From Campylobacteraceae bacterium (lineage in GTDB: Bacteria > Campylobacterota > Campylobacteria > Campylobacterales > Sulfurovaceae), in assembly GCA_027023145.1 (NCBI GenBank), contig JALVWV010000307.1:1-6209 (forward strand): a stretch of DNA of 6,209 bases, in the 5' to 3' direction. Made by a program: the position numbers and the translations under genes. Under the pieces are notes generated by a model, which searched no databases, was not told where the DNA came from, and worked only from the letters and a program-made list of their open reading frames with translations. Below, piece by piece: positions 1 through 5,522 of the stretch; the first letter of the stretch is position 1; the number at the start of each line of letters is the position of its first letter.

Positions 1-870
1 GGGGTTTACAACGGAATTGAGAAATTCAAAAAAGAGACCGGAGTGGACTACAAATACTTCGAAGTGACCAATGCAACCCAGCGGGAGCAGGCGATCCGCA
101 AGATGGCACAGCATGGCGGAAACCCGGTACTGGGTATCGGCTTCGCGCAGGGGCCGGCGGTGGACAAAGTCGCCGGAGAATTCCCCAAGACCAAATTTGC
201 GATCATCGATATGGTCGTCAACAAACCCAACGTCCAGTCGATTGTCTTCAAAGAGCATGAGGGATCTTTCCTCGTCGGTATGCTCGCGGCCATGGCTTCC
301 AAGACGCACAAAGTGGGCTTCATCGGCGGGATGGATATCCCTTTGATCCGCAAGTTTGAGTGTGGGTACGAGCAGGGGGTCAAATATGCCGATCCCAAAG
401 CCGAAGTGCTCGCCAACATGACCGGCAGCACTCCCAGCGCCTGGAACAACCCCAGCCGTGGCGGGGAGCTGGCCAAAGGGCAGTTTGACCGGGGAGCCGA
501 TGTGATCTTTGCCGCAGCCGGTGGTACCGGTGTCGGGGTCTATCAGGCTGCCAAAGATGCGGGCAAGCTCGCTATCGGGGTCGACTCCAATCAAAACTAC
601 CTCCAACCGGGTACCATGCTCACCTCGATGGTCAAGCGGGTTGATGTCGCCGCCTACAACGTCCTAAAATCGGTCAAAGAAGGGACATTCAAACCCGGCG
701 TTCAAGTCCTCGGACTCAAAGAGAACGGCGTCGGCTGGGCATTGGATAAGTACAACGAGAAGCTCATCACGCCTGAGATGAAAAAAGCGGTCGACCAAGC
801 CCGGGACGACATCATCGCCGGCAAGATTAAAGTCCACGATTATATGAGCGACAACAGCTGCAAATACTAA
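1..870 (+). CDS. BMP/PnrA-family ABC transporter substrate-binding protein (5' partial)
   Basis: This is the periplasmic or lipid-anchored receptor of an ABC importer, probably for purine nucleosides. The frame is open from base 1, reading GVYNGIEKFKKETG before the GTG at 43, so the true start and signal peptide lie left of the window. The 289 codons seen leave roughly 40-60 residues missing relative to the family. Family hallmarks, numbered from the first visible residue, are KVGFIGGMDIPLIRKFECGY (about 104-123), SAWNNPSRGGELAK with Trp148, the GGTGVGV turn (about 174-180), and GVDSNQ with Asp195, which aligns with the base- or ribose-contacting Asp of PnrA-type proteins. The matching ATPase and two permease genes follow in the same orientation. 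The family assignment is firm. The nucleoside substrate is inferred from characterised relatives (PnrA, NupN), and some BMP proteins bind other ligands. Confidence 0.93.
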   Translation, partial: GVYNGIEKFKKETGVDYKYFEVTNATQREQAIRKMAQHGGNPVLGIGFAQGPAVDKVAGEFPKTKFAIIDMVVNKPNVQSIVFKEHEGSFLVGMLAAMASKTHKVGFIGGMDIPLIRKFECGYEQGVKYADPKAEVLANMTGSTPSAWNNPSRGGELAKGQFDRGADVIFAAAGGTGVGVYQAAKDAGKLAIGVDSNQNYLQPGTMLTSMVKRVDVAAYNVLKSVKEGTFKPGVQVLGLKENGVGWALDKYNEKLITPEMKKAVDQARDDIIAGKIKVHDYMSDNSCKY

Positions 871-893
871 GCCTGTAGACATTTGTCTATCCT

Positions 894-918
894 GGAGGCA
901 GGGCTTTGGCCCTGCTCC
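894..918 (+). other. Intercistronic hairpin between binding-protein and ATPase genes
   Basis: A stem GCAGGGC/GCCCTGC (898-904 with 909-915) closes a TTTG loop. It extends through a one-base bulge (G897) by three more pairs (894-896 with 916-918), giving ten pairs in all. No T-run follows, so it is not a classical intrinsic terminator. A hairpin just behind a binding-protein gene commonly protects the upstream mRNA or attenuates read-through, giving more receptor than membrane complex. That role is inferred here. A weaker 5-bp stem (924-928 with 939-943) followed by CTCTTTT lies downstream and might add partial termination. No convincing promoter is seen in the rest of the 108-bp gap. Confidence 0.6.
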
Positions 919-978
919 TGATTGGAATAACGTTTTACATTCCCTCTTTTGGGCTACCTTTGAGACATAAGGCAACGC

Positions 979-2559
979 ATGGCATCCACTGATACTACCT
1001 CTTCTGAGCTTACCCTCGCAATTGATCTGCGCAACATCTCCAAAAGCTTCGGTACCGTTCAGGCCAACAAACACGTTAACTTGAAAGTTGAGGCAGGTAC
1101 CATCCACGGTATTGTTGGCGAAAACGGCGCGGGCAAATCGACACTCATGAGTATCCTCTATGGTTTTTACGAAGCCGACGCAGGGGAGATCTATATTTTT
1201 GGCAAGCGCACCCCCATTCGCAACTCATCCGATGCAATCGCTGCGGGGATCGGGATGGTGCATCAGCACTTTATGCTGGTGGAGAATTTCACGGTATTGG
1301 AAAACGTGATGCTCGGCGCTGAGAGTGGGGCGATGCTCGGTCGAAGTATCACCGATGCGGCAGCGGAGCTGGATCGGCTGGAGCGTGAATTTGGGTTGGC
1401 GGTGGAGAAGGACGCGCTCATCAGCGACCTCCCCGTCGGTCAGCTCCAGCGGGTCGAGATCCTCAAAGCCCTCTATCGGGGAGCCCGTATCCTCATCCTC
1501 GATGAACCCACCGGTGTCCTCACCCCCCAGGAGACCGATCAACTCTTTGCGATCCTCCGATCCTTGCGGGAGCAGGGGACGACGGTGATCATCATCACCC
1601 ACAAACTCCGCGAGATCATGGTGCTGACCGATCAGGTATCGGTGATGCGTCAGGGGGAGATCGTTGCCAGCCGTGTCACCTCGGAGACCAGCCGGGAAGA
1701 GCTGGCCGAGCTGATGGTGGGGCGCAAGGTGCGCATGTCGATCGACAAGACCCCCGCCCAGCCGGGAGAGGCGCTCCTGCGGGTGGAAAACCTGAGTGTC
1801 CACGATCACTACGGAGTCGCCCGGCTCGACCGTGTCTCCCTCGAGGTGCGTGCCGGGGAGATCGTGGGGATCGCCGGAGTCTCGGGCAACGGCCAGAGTG
1901 AGCTCCTCGATGTCCTCTCCGGCATCCTGCCGCCCGGCGAAGGGGAGGTGCTGATCAACGGGCATACGGTTACGCCGGAACACGCTACCAATCCTGAGCA
2001 GGTGCGATCCTACAGCGTCGCCCACGTCCCCGAGGATCGCCTCAAGCGAGGGCTGGTGCGAGAGTTTATTGCAGCCGAGAGTGCTATTCTTGGTTACCAC
2101 AATGCTTCGGAGTATAATGGAGTTTTCCTGACCAAACCCAGCGCCATCATCGATCATACCCACCATCTGATGGAGGCGTTTGACGTTCGTCCGGCACACC
2201 CCACCCTCAAATCGGCCAATTTCTCCGGTGGCAACCAGCAAAAACTCATCCTCGCTCGCGAAATGGATCCGGGTCCCAAAGTCCTGCTGGTAGGTCAGCC
2301 CACCCGGGGGGTGGATATCGGAGCGATCGAGTTTATCCACAAGCAAATCGTTGCGATGCGGGATGAGGGGAGTGCAGTGCTGCTTGTCTCAGGGGAGTTG
2401 GATGAGCTGATGAGTCTGGCTGATCGGATCATCGTGATGTTTGAGGGGCGGATCGTCGGCGAAGTCGCAGCATCAGAAGCCGACGAGAAGATGCTGGGTC
2501 TGATGATGGCTAATGCCCACACACCGACATCCACTGTATCTGAGGAGGTGCCCGCATGA
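979..2559 (+). CDS. ABC transporter ATP-binding protein, two fused nucleotide-binding domains (nucleoside-importer type)
   Basis: This 526-residue cytoplasmic ATPase of a sugar/nucleoside-type importer has two ABC domains in one chain. Domain 1 (about 15-250) has Walker A GENGAGKST (47-55), Q-loop Gln96, signature LPVGQLQR (151-158), Walker B ILILDEPT (Asp175, Glu176) and switch His208. Domain 2 (about 265-510) has a degenerate Walker A, GVSGNGQSE (300-308), with Gln306 in place of Lys, an intact signature FSGGNQQK (415-422), Walker B LLVGQPTRGVD with Gln440 in place of the catalytic Glu, and Gly472 in place of the switch His. This asymmetry is normal for the family (YufO/NupO, RbsA-like). 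The ATG at 979 has TAAGG at 968-972 in front. The gene ends in an ATGA overlap with the first permease, which implies translational coupling. Family is certain; substrate is inferred. Confidence 0.96.
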   Translation: MASTDTTSSELTLAIDLRNISKSFGTVQANKHVNLKVEAGTIHGIVGENGAGKSTLMSILYGFYEADAGEIYIFGKRTPIRNSSDAIAAGIGMVHQHFMLVENFTVLENVMLGAESGAMLGRSITDAAAELDRLEREFGLAVEKDALISDLPVGQLQRVEILKALYRGARILILDEPTGVLTPQETDQLFAILRSLREQGTTVIIITHKLREIMVLTDQVSVMRQGEIVASRVTSETSREELAELMVGRKVRMSIDKTPAQPGEALLRVENLSVHDHYGVARLDRVSLEVRAGEIVGIAGVSGNGQSELLDVLSGILPPGEGEVLINGHTVTPEHATNPEQVRSYSVAHVPEDRLKRGLVREFIAAESAILGYHNASEYNGVFLTKPSAIIDHTHHLMEAFDVRPAHPTLKSANFSGGNQQKLILAREMDPGPKVLLVGQPTRGVDIGAIEFIHKQIVAMRDEGSAVLLVSGELDELMSLADRIIVMFEGRIVGEVAASEADEKMLGLMMANAHTPTSTVSEEVPA

Positions 2560-3683
2560 GACGCCAACCTTTGCCCGCTTGGGCAGACATTATCCTGATC
2601 CCGATCATCAACATTACTTTGGCACTTCTTGTCGCCGGGGTTGTCATCGCGCTCATCGGTGAAAACCCATTCAAGGCGTTTGCCGTGATGTTCCAGGGCG
2701 CCTTCGGGTATGCCGAAGGGATTGGCTACACCCTCTACTACGCGACCAACTTCATCTTCACCGGATTGGCAGTGGCGATCGCGTTTCATGCGATGCTCTT
2801 CAACATCGGAGGGGAAGGGCAGGCGTACATCGGCGGGCTGGGCGTTGCGCTGGTGCTGCTGACTTTTGATCACGTGTTGCCGTTCTGGATACTCCTGCCG
2901 CTGGCGATCGCGGCGGCGATGCTCTTCGGGGCAGCTTGGGCAGCGATCCCGGCCTATCTCCAAGCCTACCGGGGGAGCCACATCGTCATCACCACTATCA
3001 TGTTCAACTTCATCGCCTCCAACCTCATGGTCTACCTGTTGGTCAATGTCTTCATCGTCCCGGGGAGCATGTCACCGGAGAGCCGTGTATTTGACCAAAC
3101 CGCCTGGCTCCCCACCGTTCACGATTTCCTCGCACGCTTTGGGATCGACGTAGCCGCTTCGCCGCTCAATCTCAGCTTCGTCATTGCCCTCATTGCCGGG
3201 GTATTCGTCTGGCTCTTTGTCTGGCATACCCGCTGGGGTTACGCGATCCGGACGGTGGGCTTCAGTGAACCGGCTGCCGAGTACGCCGGGATCAGTGCCA
3301 AGAAGATCATCATGCTCACCATGCTCATCTCCGGAGCCTTGGCTGGGATGGCCGGGATCAATGAGATCATGGGGGTGCAGCACAAACTCCTGCTCGATTT
3401 TGTCGCCGGATACGGGTTTACCGGGATCGCCGTAGCGCTCATGGGACGCAACCATCCGCTGGGGATCGTGCTCTCAAGCATCCTGTTTGGAGCGCTCTAT
3501 CAGGGCGGGGCGGATCTGACGTTTGAAATGCCCAACATTTCCCGAGAGATGGTGACAGCCATCCAGGGCTTTATCATCCTCTTCAGCGGGGCGTTGACGT
3601 ACATGAGCCGTCCGTGGCTGGAGCGGCTCTTCGGGCTTTTTGTCCGGGAAAAATCGACAGAGGAGGTGCCCCATGGACGCTAA
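2556..3683 (+). CDS. ABC transporter permease, BPD_transp_2 family (first nucleoside permease)
   Basis: This inner-membrane channel subunit of 375 residues is strongly hydrophobic. Membrane segments lie at roughly 12-34, 58-80, 88-104, 110-133, 143-169, 205-223, 251-270, 283-297, 301-316 and 331-350. Recognisable family stretches are FNIGGEGQAYIG (82-93), IVITTIMFNFIA (143-154), the cytoplasmic coupling loop RTVGFSEPAAEYAGIS (232-247) that docks on the ATPase, and GYGFTGIAVALMGRNHPLG (285-303). It fits the longer permease of NupP/YufP type. The ATG lies inside the ATPase stop (ATGA) and follows GGAGGTG at 2544-2550, so the start is well supported. It should pair with the next gene product as a heterodimer. 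The terminal 11 nt overlap the second permease gene. Nucleoside specificity is inferred from gene order. Confidence 0.94.
   Translation: MRRQPLPAWADIILIPIINITLALLVAGVVIALIGENPFKAFAVMFQGAFGYAEGIGYTLYYATNFIFTGLAVAIAFHAMLFNIGGEGQAYIGGLGVALVLLTFDHVLPFWILLPLAIAAAMLFGAAWAAIPAYLQAYRGSHIVITTIMFNFIASNLMVYLLVNVFIVPGSMSPESRVFDQTAWLPTVHDFLARFGIDVAASPLNLSFVIALIAGVFVWLFVWHTRWGYAIRTVGFSEPAAEYAGISAKKIIMLTMLISGALAGMAGINEIMGVQHKLLLDFVAGYGFTGIAVALMGRNHPLGIVLSSILFGALYQGGADLTFEMPNISREMVTAIQGFIILFSGALTYMSRPWLERLFGLFVREKSTEEVPHGR
3661..3668 (+). promoter_or_regulatory. Strong Shine-Dalgarno fixing the start of the second permease
   Basis: AGGAGGTG ends four bases before the ATG at 3673, inside the last codons of the first permease. 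It nearly matches the full anti-SD complement and repeats the GAGGAGGTG arrangement before the first permease (2542-2550). It selects 3673 over upstream in-frame non-ATG candidates such as 3640. Confidence 0.85.
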
Positions 3684-4650
3684 TATCACCACCGAGATCA
3701 TCTCGACCCTCTCCGCGACAATGCGGGTCTCCACACCTCTGATCCTCGCAGCCATGGCTGGGATCTTCTCCGAGCGATCCGGGATTGTGGACATCAGCCT
3801 CGAAGGGAAACTCCTCGCCGGAGCCTTTATCTCCGCGGCAGTCGCAGCCGTCACTGGCTCGGCGTGGCTGGGACTGGGAGCAGCGATTGTCGTCACGATG
3901 TTACTGAGCCTCCTGCATGGCTTTGCCTCCATCACCCACAACGGCGATCAGGTCGTCAGTGGCGTGGCGATCAACATCATCGTCTCGGGGATGACCGTGG
4001 TACTGGGGATCGCATGGTTTCACCAGTCCGGCCAGACCCCCAGCCTCCCCAACACCGCCCGCTTCATGCCGCTCCATCTGCCCGGTTCTGAGACCATCGG
4101 GAGCATTCCGATCCTCGGAGACATCTACACCAAGATCCTCAGCGGTCACAACCTCTTGGTCTACGTCGCCTTCCTCTCGGTCGCACTGACCTGGTGGGTG
4201 CTCTTCAAGACCCGCTTCGGTCTGCGCCTTCGAGCCGTGGGTGAAAACCCCAAAGCGGTCGATACCGCCGGGATCTCTGTAGCGTGGCTGCGCTACCGTG
4301 CGGTACTCATCGCTGGAATCCTCACTGGCATCGGCGGCACCTACATCTCCATCGCCCAAAACGCCTCGTTCATCCGCGAAATGTCCGCCGGGCAGGGCTA
4401 CATCGCCCTCGCTGCCATGATCTTCGGCAAATGGAAGCCCGTACCGGCGATGTTCGCCAGCCTGATGTTCGGCTTCCTTGATGCGCTTTCGATCCGCCTC
4501 CAGGGCGTCGAGATTGCCGGCATCGGCCAGATCCCCGTCCAGGCGATCCAGGCACTCCCGTACATCCTCACCGTCGCTATCCTCGCCAGCTTCGCCGGGC
4601 GTGCCATCGCGCCCAAGGCGGATGGGGTGCCGTATGTGAAGGAGAGGTAG
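3673..4650 (+). CDS. ABC transporter permease, BPD_transp_2 family (second nucleoside permease)
   Basis: This is the second membrane channel subunit, 325 residues. The ATG at 3673 is chosen because AGGAGGTG sits just upstream and the protein then begins MDANITTEIISTLSATMRVSTP, as in YufQ/NupQ-type permeases. Family stretches are GIFSERSGIVDISLEGKLLAGAF (30-52), THNGDQVVSGVAINI (88-102), the coupling loop RAVGENPKAVDTAGIS (187-202), and SAGQGYIALAAMIFGKWKP (238-256). Hydrophobic segments lie at roughly 45-62, 64-86, 95-116, 160-178, 205-226, 255-275 and 288-310. It overlaps the first permease gene by 11 nt, and the two products should form a heterodimeric channel. It is the last gene of the operon seen here. 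No T-tailed terminator follows, but a repeat cluster starts within 40 bp. Confidence 0.94.
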   Translation: MDANITTEIISTLSATMRVSTPLILAAMAGIFSERSGIVDISLEGKLLAGAFISAAVAAVTGSAWLGLGAAIVVTMLLSLLHGFASITHNGDQVVSGVAINIIVSGMTVVLGIAWFHQSGQTPSLPNTARFMPLHLPGSETIGSIPILGDIYTKILSGHNLLVYVAFLSVALTWWVLFKTRFGLRLRAVGENPKAVDTAGISVAWLRYRAVLIAGILTGIGGTYISIAQNASFIREMSAGQGYIALAAMIFGKWKPVPAMFASLMFGFLDALSIRLQGVEIAGIGQIPVQAIQALPYILTVAILASFAGRAIAPKADGVPYVKER

Positions 4651-4660
4651 GGTTTGGCGC

Positions 4661-4688
4661 GTTATGTGCTAAGTGTTATGTGTTACGC
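4661..4688. repeat. Degenerate 7-bp tandem repeat, four units
   Basis: The units read GTTATGT, GCTAAGT, GTTATGT, GTTACGC. Units 1 and 3 are identical and the others differ at two positions each. The array lies directly after the permease stop and runs into the first GTAG-type inverted repeat. A weak stem (4658-4662 with 4685-4689) could enclose it, but no T-run follows. Its function is unknown. Confidence 0.55.
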
Positions 4689-4710
4689 GTAGGGTGTGCA
4701 ATTGTGCACC
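4687..4710 (+). repeat. REP-like GTAG-plus-palindrome repeat, left copy
   Basis: GTAG (4689-4692) is followed by the imperfect palindrome GGTGTGCAATTGTGCACC (4693-4710), which can fold on itself with two G-T wobbles. The whole 24-nt unit matches the reverse complement of 5136-5159 at 23 of 24 positions. GTAG followed by a foldable palindrome is the classic layout of REP sequences recognised by REP-associated tyrosine transposases. Assignment to that class is an inference, because no such transposase is visible here. Confidence 0.75.
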
Positions 4711-4720
4711 GGAAAATTAG

Positions 4721-4963
4721 TTGTACCCAGCATATCTCGTTGAGGATAATCGGTCGCATCAGAAGTATTGGGTGTCGTATTTTATGGTGGATGCAACCTC
4801 CTGTAAGCTGGTGAAGGGATTTTCAGACAACGCTTTTAATGTTTTGGAATTAACAGATAAATCATTTAGGAAAAAAGAGATACAACTTGCCAAACTTACG
4901 TTTATGAAGCAGCTCCATGATGCTTTGGAAGCACTTCTGATCGTGGTTAAAAAAAGTTATTGA
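4721..4963 (+). CDS. Doubtful small reading frame, 80 codons, unknown function
   Basis: The frame runs from a TTG placed immediately after an in-frame TAG (4718-4720) to a TGA at 4961-4963, so it is a whole stop-to-stop interval. The product would begin LYPAYLVEDNRSHQKYWVSYF and end in a Lys/Leu-rich helix-like segment, EIQLAKLTFMKQLHDALEAL. No good Shine-Dalgarno precedes the TTG, and the first internal ATG (in YFMVD) would remove over a quarter. Its AT-rich composition differs from the operon. No family is recognised. It may be a remnant of a longer gene, a small gene carried by the repeat island, or chance. Confidence 0.25.
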   Translation: MYPAYLVEDNRSHQKYWVSYFMVDATSCKLVKGFSDNAFNVLELTDKSFRKKEIQLAKLTFMKQLHDALEALLIVVKKSY

Positions 4964-4996
4964 ATTTGAATGGATTGCGCGGTTATTGTACTCTCT

Positions 4997-5022
4997 CGTG
5001 CCATATCTCCCGATATGGCACG
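4997..5022 (-). repeat. Hairpin repeat, copy 1 (reads on the - strand)
   Basis: On the + strand CGTGCCATAT (4997-5006) pairs perfectly with ATATGGCACG (5013-5022). Read on the - strand the loop is C-GGGA-G, so the stem gains an eleventh pair capped by a GNRA-type GGGA tetraloop. It is an inverted, diverged copy of the hairpin at 5048-5073, with the same 10-nt apex ATCGGGAGAT. Confidence 0.75.
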
Positions 5023-5047
5023 CATACAACCGTATCGGATCCATAGG

Positions 5048-5073
5048 CATTCCCCATCGGGAGATGGGGAACG
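5048..5073 (+). repeat. Hairpin repeat, copy 2 (reads on the + strand)
   Basis: TTCCCCATC (5050-5058) pairs with GATGGGGAA (5063-5071) over nine pairs, closed by a GGGA (GNRA-type) tetraloop. Against copy 1 the 26-nt units match at 19 positions, and six of the seven differences form three compensated base pairs. From general recollection, GCATTCCC-stem-GGGAACGAG hairpins recur between genes in other proteobacteria, so this may belong to a widespread dispersed family. Confidence 0.75.
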
Positions 5074-5089
5074 AGGGATGTTTGAATAT

Positions 5090-5114
5090 GAGGTGGGACT
5101 GAAGTCTCCACTTC
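5090..5114. repeat. Third hairpin, GACTTCAGTC-type core
   Basis: GAGGTGGGAC (5090-5099) pairs with GTC-T-CCACTTC (5104-5114) around a TGAA loop, with one bulged T (5107) and one G-T wobble, giving ten pairs. On the - strand the core reads GACTTCAGTC, which resembles the apex of REP sequences known from Pseudomonas. That likeness is from memory and unverified. An alternative fold pairs CTTCC (5111-5115) with GGAAG (5132-5136). Confidence 0.5.
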
Positions 5115-5135
5115 CGAGACAAAGAACCGTTGGAA

Positions 5136-5159
5136 GGTGCGCAATTGCACACCCTACGC
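5136..5159 (-). repeat. REP-like GTAG-plus-palindrome repeat, right inverted copy
   Basis: Read on the - strand it has GTAG followed by GGTGTGCAATTGCGCACC. It differs from the left copy at one base (C in place of T), which turns a G-T wobble in the folded palindrome into a G-C pair, so the fold is preserved. It ends about 40 bp before the toxin-antitoxin promoter box. Confidence 0.75.
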
Positions 5160-5170
5160 AACCATACAAA

Positions 5171-5186
5171 ACCAATACACCAATAC
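5171..5186. promoter_or_regulatory. Perfect 8-bp tandem repeat upstream of the antitoxin promoter (possible operator)
   Basis: ACCAATAC occurs twice head to tail, and a partial copy (ACCATAC) lies at 5161-5167. The pair sits 12-27 bp upstream of the TATAAT box, where a -35 box would be expected. Toxin-antitoxin operons are usually autorepressed through repeats near the promoter, so an operator role is plausible but unproven. Confidence 0.35.
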
Positions 5187-5197
5187 CCCAAACCCAC

Positions 5198-5203
5198 TAT
5201 AAT
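5198..5203 (+). promoter_or_regulatory. -10 box TATAAT for the toxin-antitoxin operon
   Basis: An exact TATAAT lies 28 bp before the GTG start of the antitoxin, in an AT-rich leader. No TTGACA-like -35 box is seen at the usual 16-18 bp spacing and there is no extended TGn. The box is therefore supported by one element only. Confidence 0.55.
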
Positions 5204-5220
5204 ATATGAAAATAAATATG

Positions 5221-5225
5221 GAAGG
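5221..5225 (+). promoter_or_regulatory. Shine-Dalgarno selecting the antitoxin GTG start
   Basis: GAAGG, within GGAAGGA at 5220-5226, ends six bases before the GTG at 5232. It favours that codon over the in-frame ATG at 5130, which would add 34 residues read out of the right inverted repeat and the promoter. Confidence 0.7.
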
Positions 5226-5231
5226 AACATC

Positions 5232-5522
5232 GTGACACAGATTTCCATTTCGGATATTCAGCGCAATCTCCATAAATTGAACGATTTTGATATCATTGAG
5301 GTGGTGGACAAGAAGCGGAACAAGGTCAAGGGGTATTTCATCGAAGGCAAATACGCCTCGCATGTCGAAGAGGTCGCCGAGAAGCTCAAAACCCTCAAGA
5401 AAAGCCGTCCCACCGCAGCTGGGATGCTGAGTCGATATGCCCGTCCGGAGGAGAGGGAGGGGGAAGAGGGCGCCTGGAGACGGCATGTCGTCGCGCGGTA
5501 CGCTCAGGAACAGGAGGGATGA
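5232..5522 (+). CDS. Phd/YefM-like antitoxin of a type II toxin-antitoxin pair
   Basis: The product is a 96-residue DNA-binding antitoxin with a GTG start, read as MTQISISDIQRNLHKLNDFDIIEVVDKK and onward. Residues 1-50 have the order expected of the Phd/YefM fold: a short strand and helix (ISISDIQRNLHKL), a strand (FDIIEVVDKK), then a basic turn and a second strand (KVKGYFIEG). Residues 55-70 form a Lys/Glu-rich helix. The tail (about 75-96) is charged, Arg/Glu-rich and probably disordered until it wraps the toxin. Its stop overlaps the PIN toxin start (ATGA, 5519-5522). It should neutralise that RNase and repress the shared promoter. Family likeness is judged by eye, so the antitoxin role rests mainly on its size, position and overlap with the toxin. 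Confidence 0.8.
   Translation: MTQISISDIQRNLHKLNDFDIIEVVDKKRNKVKGYFIEGKYASHVEEVAEKLKTLKKSRPTAAGMLSRYARPEEREGEEGAWRRHVVARYAQEQEG

Larger units (their letters stand above)
4687..5159. mobile_element. Composite REP/BIME- or MITE-like island bounded by inverted repeats
   Basis: Two 24-bp inverted repeats (4687-4710 and 5136-5159) enclose 425 bp that hold an AT-rich 80-codon frame of doubtful status, an inverted pair of related hairpins and a third hairpin. The interval differs in composition from the flanking GC-rich operon and fills most of the 581-bp gene-free stretch 4651-5231. No transposase, and no convincing target-site duplication beside the outer ends, was seen. It could be a non-autonomous element, a decayed transposon, or several REP-type repeats that accumulated side by side. 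Confidence 0.5.

Noticed and set aside
43..870. Start of the binding-protein gene at the GTG at 43
   Set aside because: The frame is open from base 1 and already encodes family sequence (GVYNGIEKFKKETG), so the real start lies outside the window.
1875..2330. Loss of function in the second ATP site of the ABC ATPase (Gln for Walker A Lys, Gln for catalytic Glu, Gly for His)
   Set aside because: Degenerate second sites are usual in this double-domain importer family, so this is not evidence of decay.
1225..2346. Long - strand open frame of 373 codons opposite the ATPase gene
   Set aside because: It is a shadow of the GC-rich ATPase coding frame: it lies wholly inside it and shows no recognisable protein family.
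3640..3672. Upstream start for the second permease
   Set aside because: It would add 11 polar residues inside the first permease gene, while a strong Shine-Dalgarno points to the ATG at 3673.
4987..5120. CRISPR array
   Set aside because: The repeated hairpins are only two, inverted and diverged, with no regular spacers and no cas genes in the window.
4970..5209. A + strand open frame of 79 codons through the hairpin region
   Set aside because: Its whole content is the two hairpin copies, the third hairpin and the inverted repeat, and no ribosome site precedes it.
5130..5231. Longer antitoxin starting at the ATG at 5130
   Set aside because: The extra 34 residues would be translated from the right inverted repeat and the promoter box. 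The GTG at 5232 has a Shine-Dalgarno and begins the Phd-like fold.
4862..5248. A - strand open frame of 128 codons through the repeat island
   Set aside because: It reads straight through the hairpins and the right inverted repeat and has no recognisable domain. Structured repeats often leave such chance frames open.
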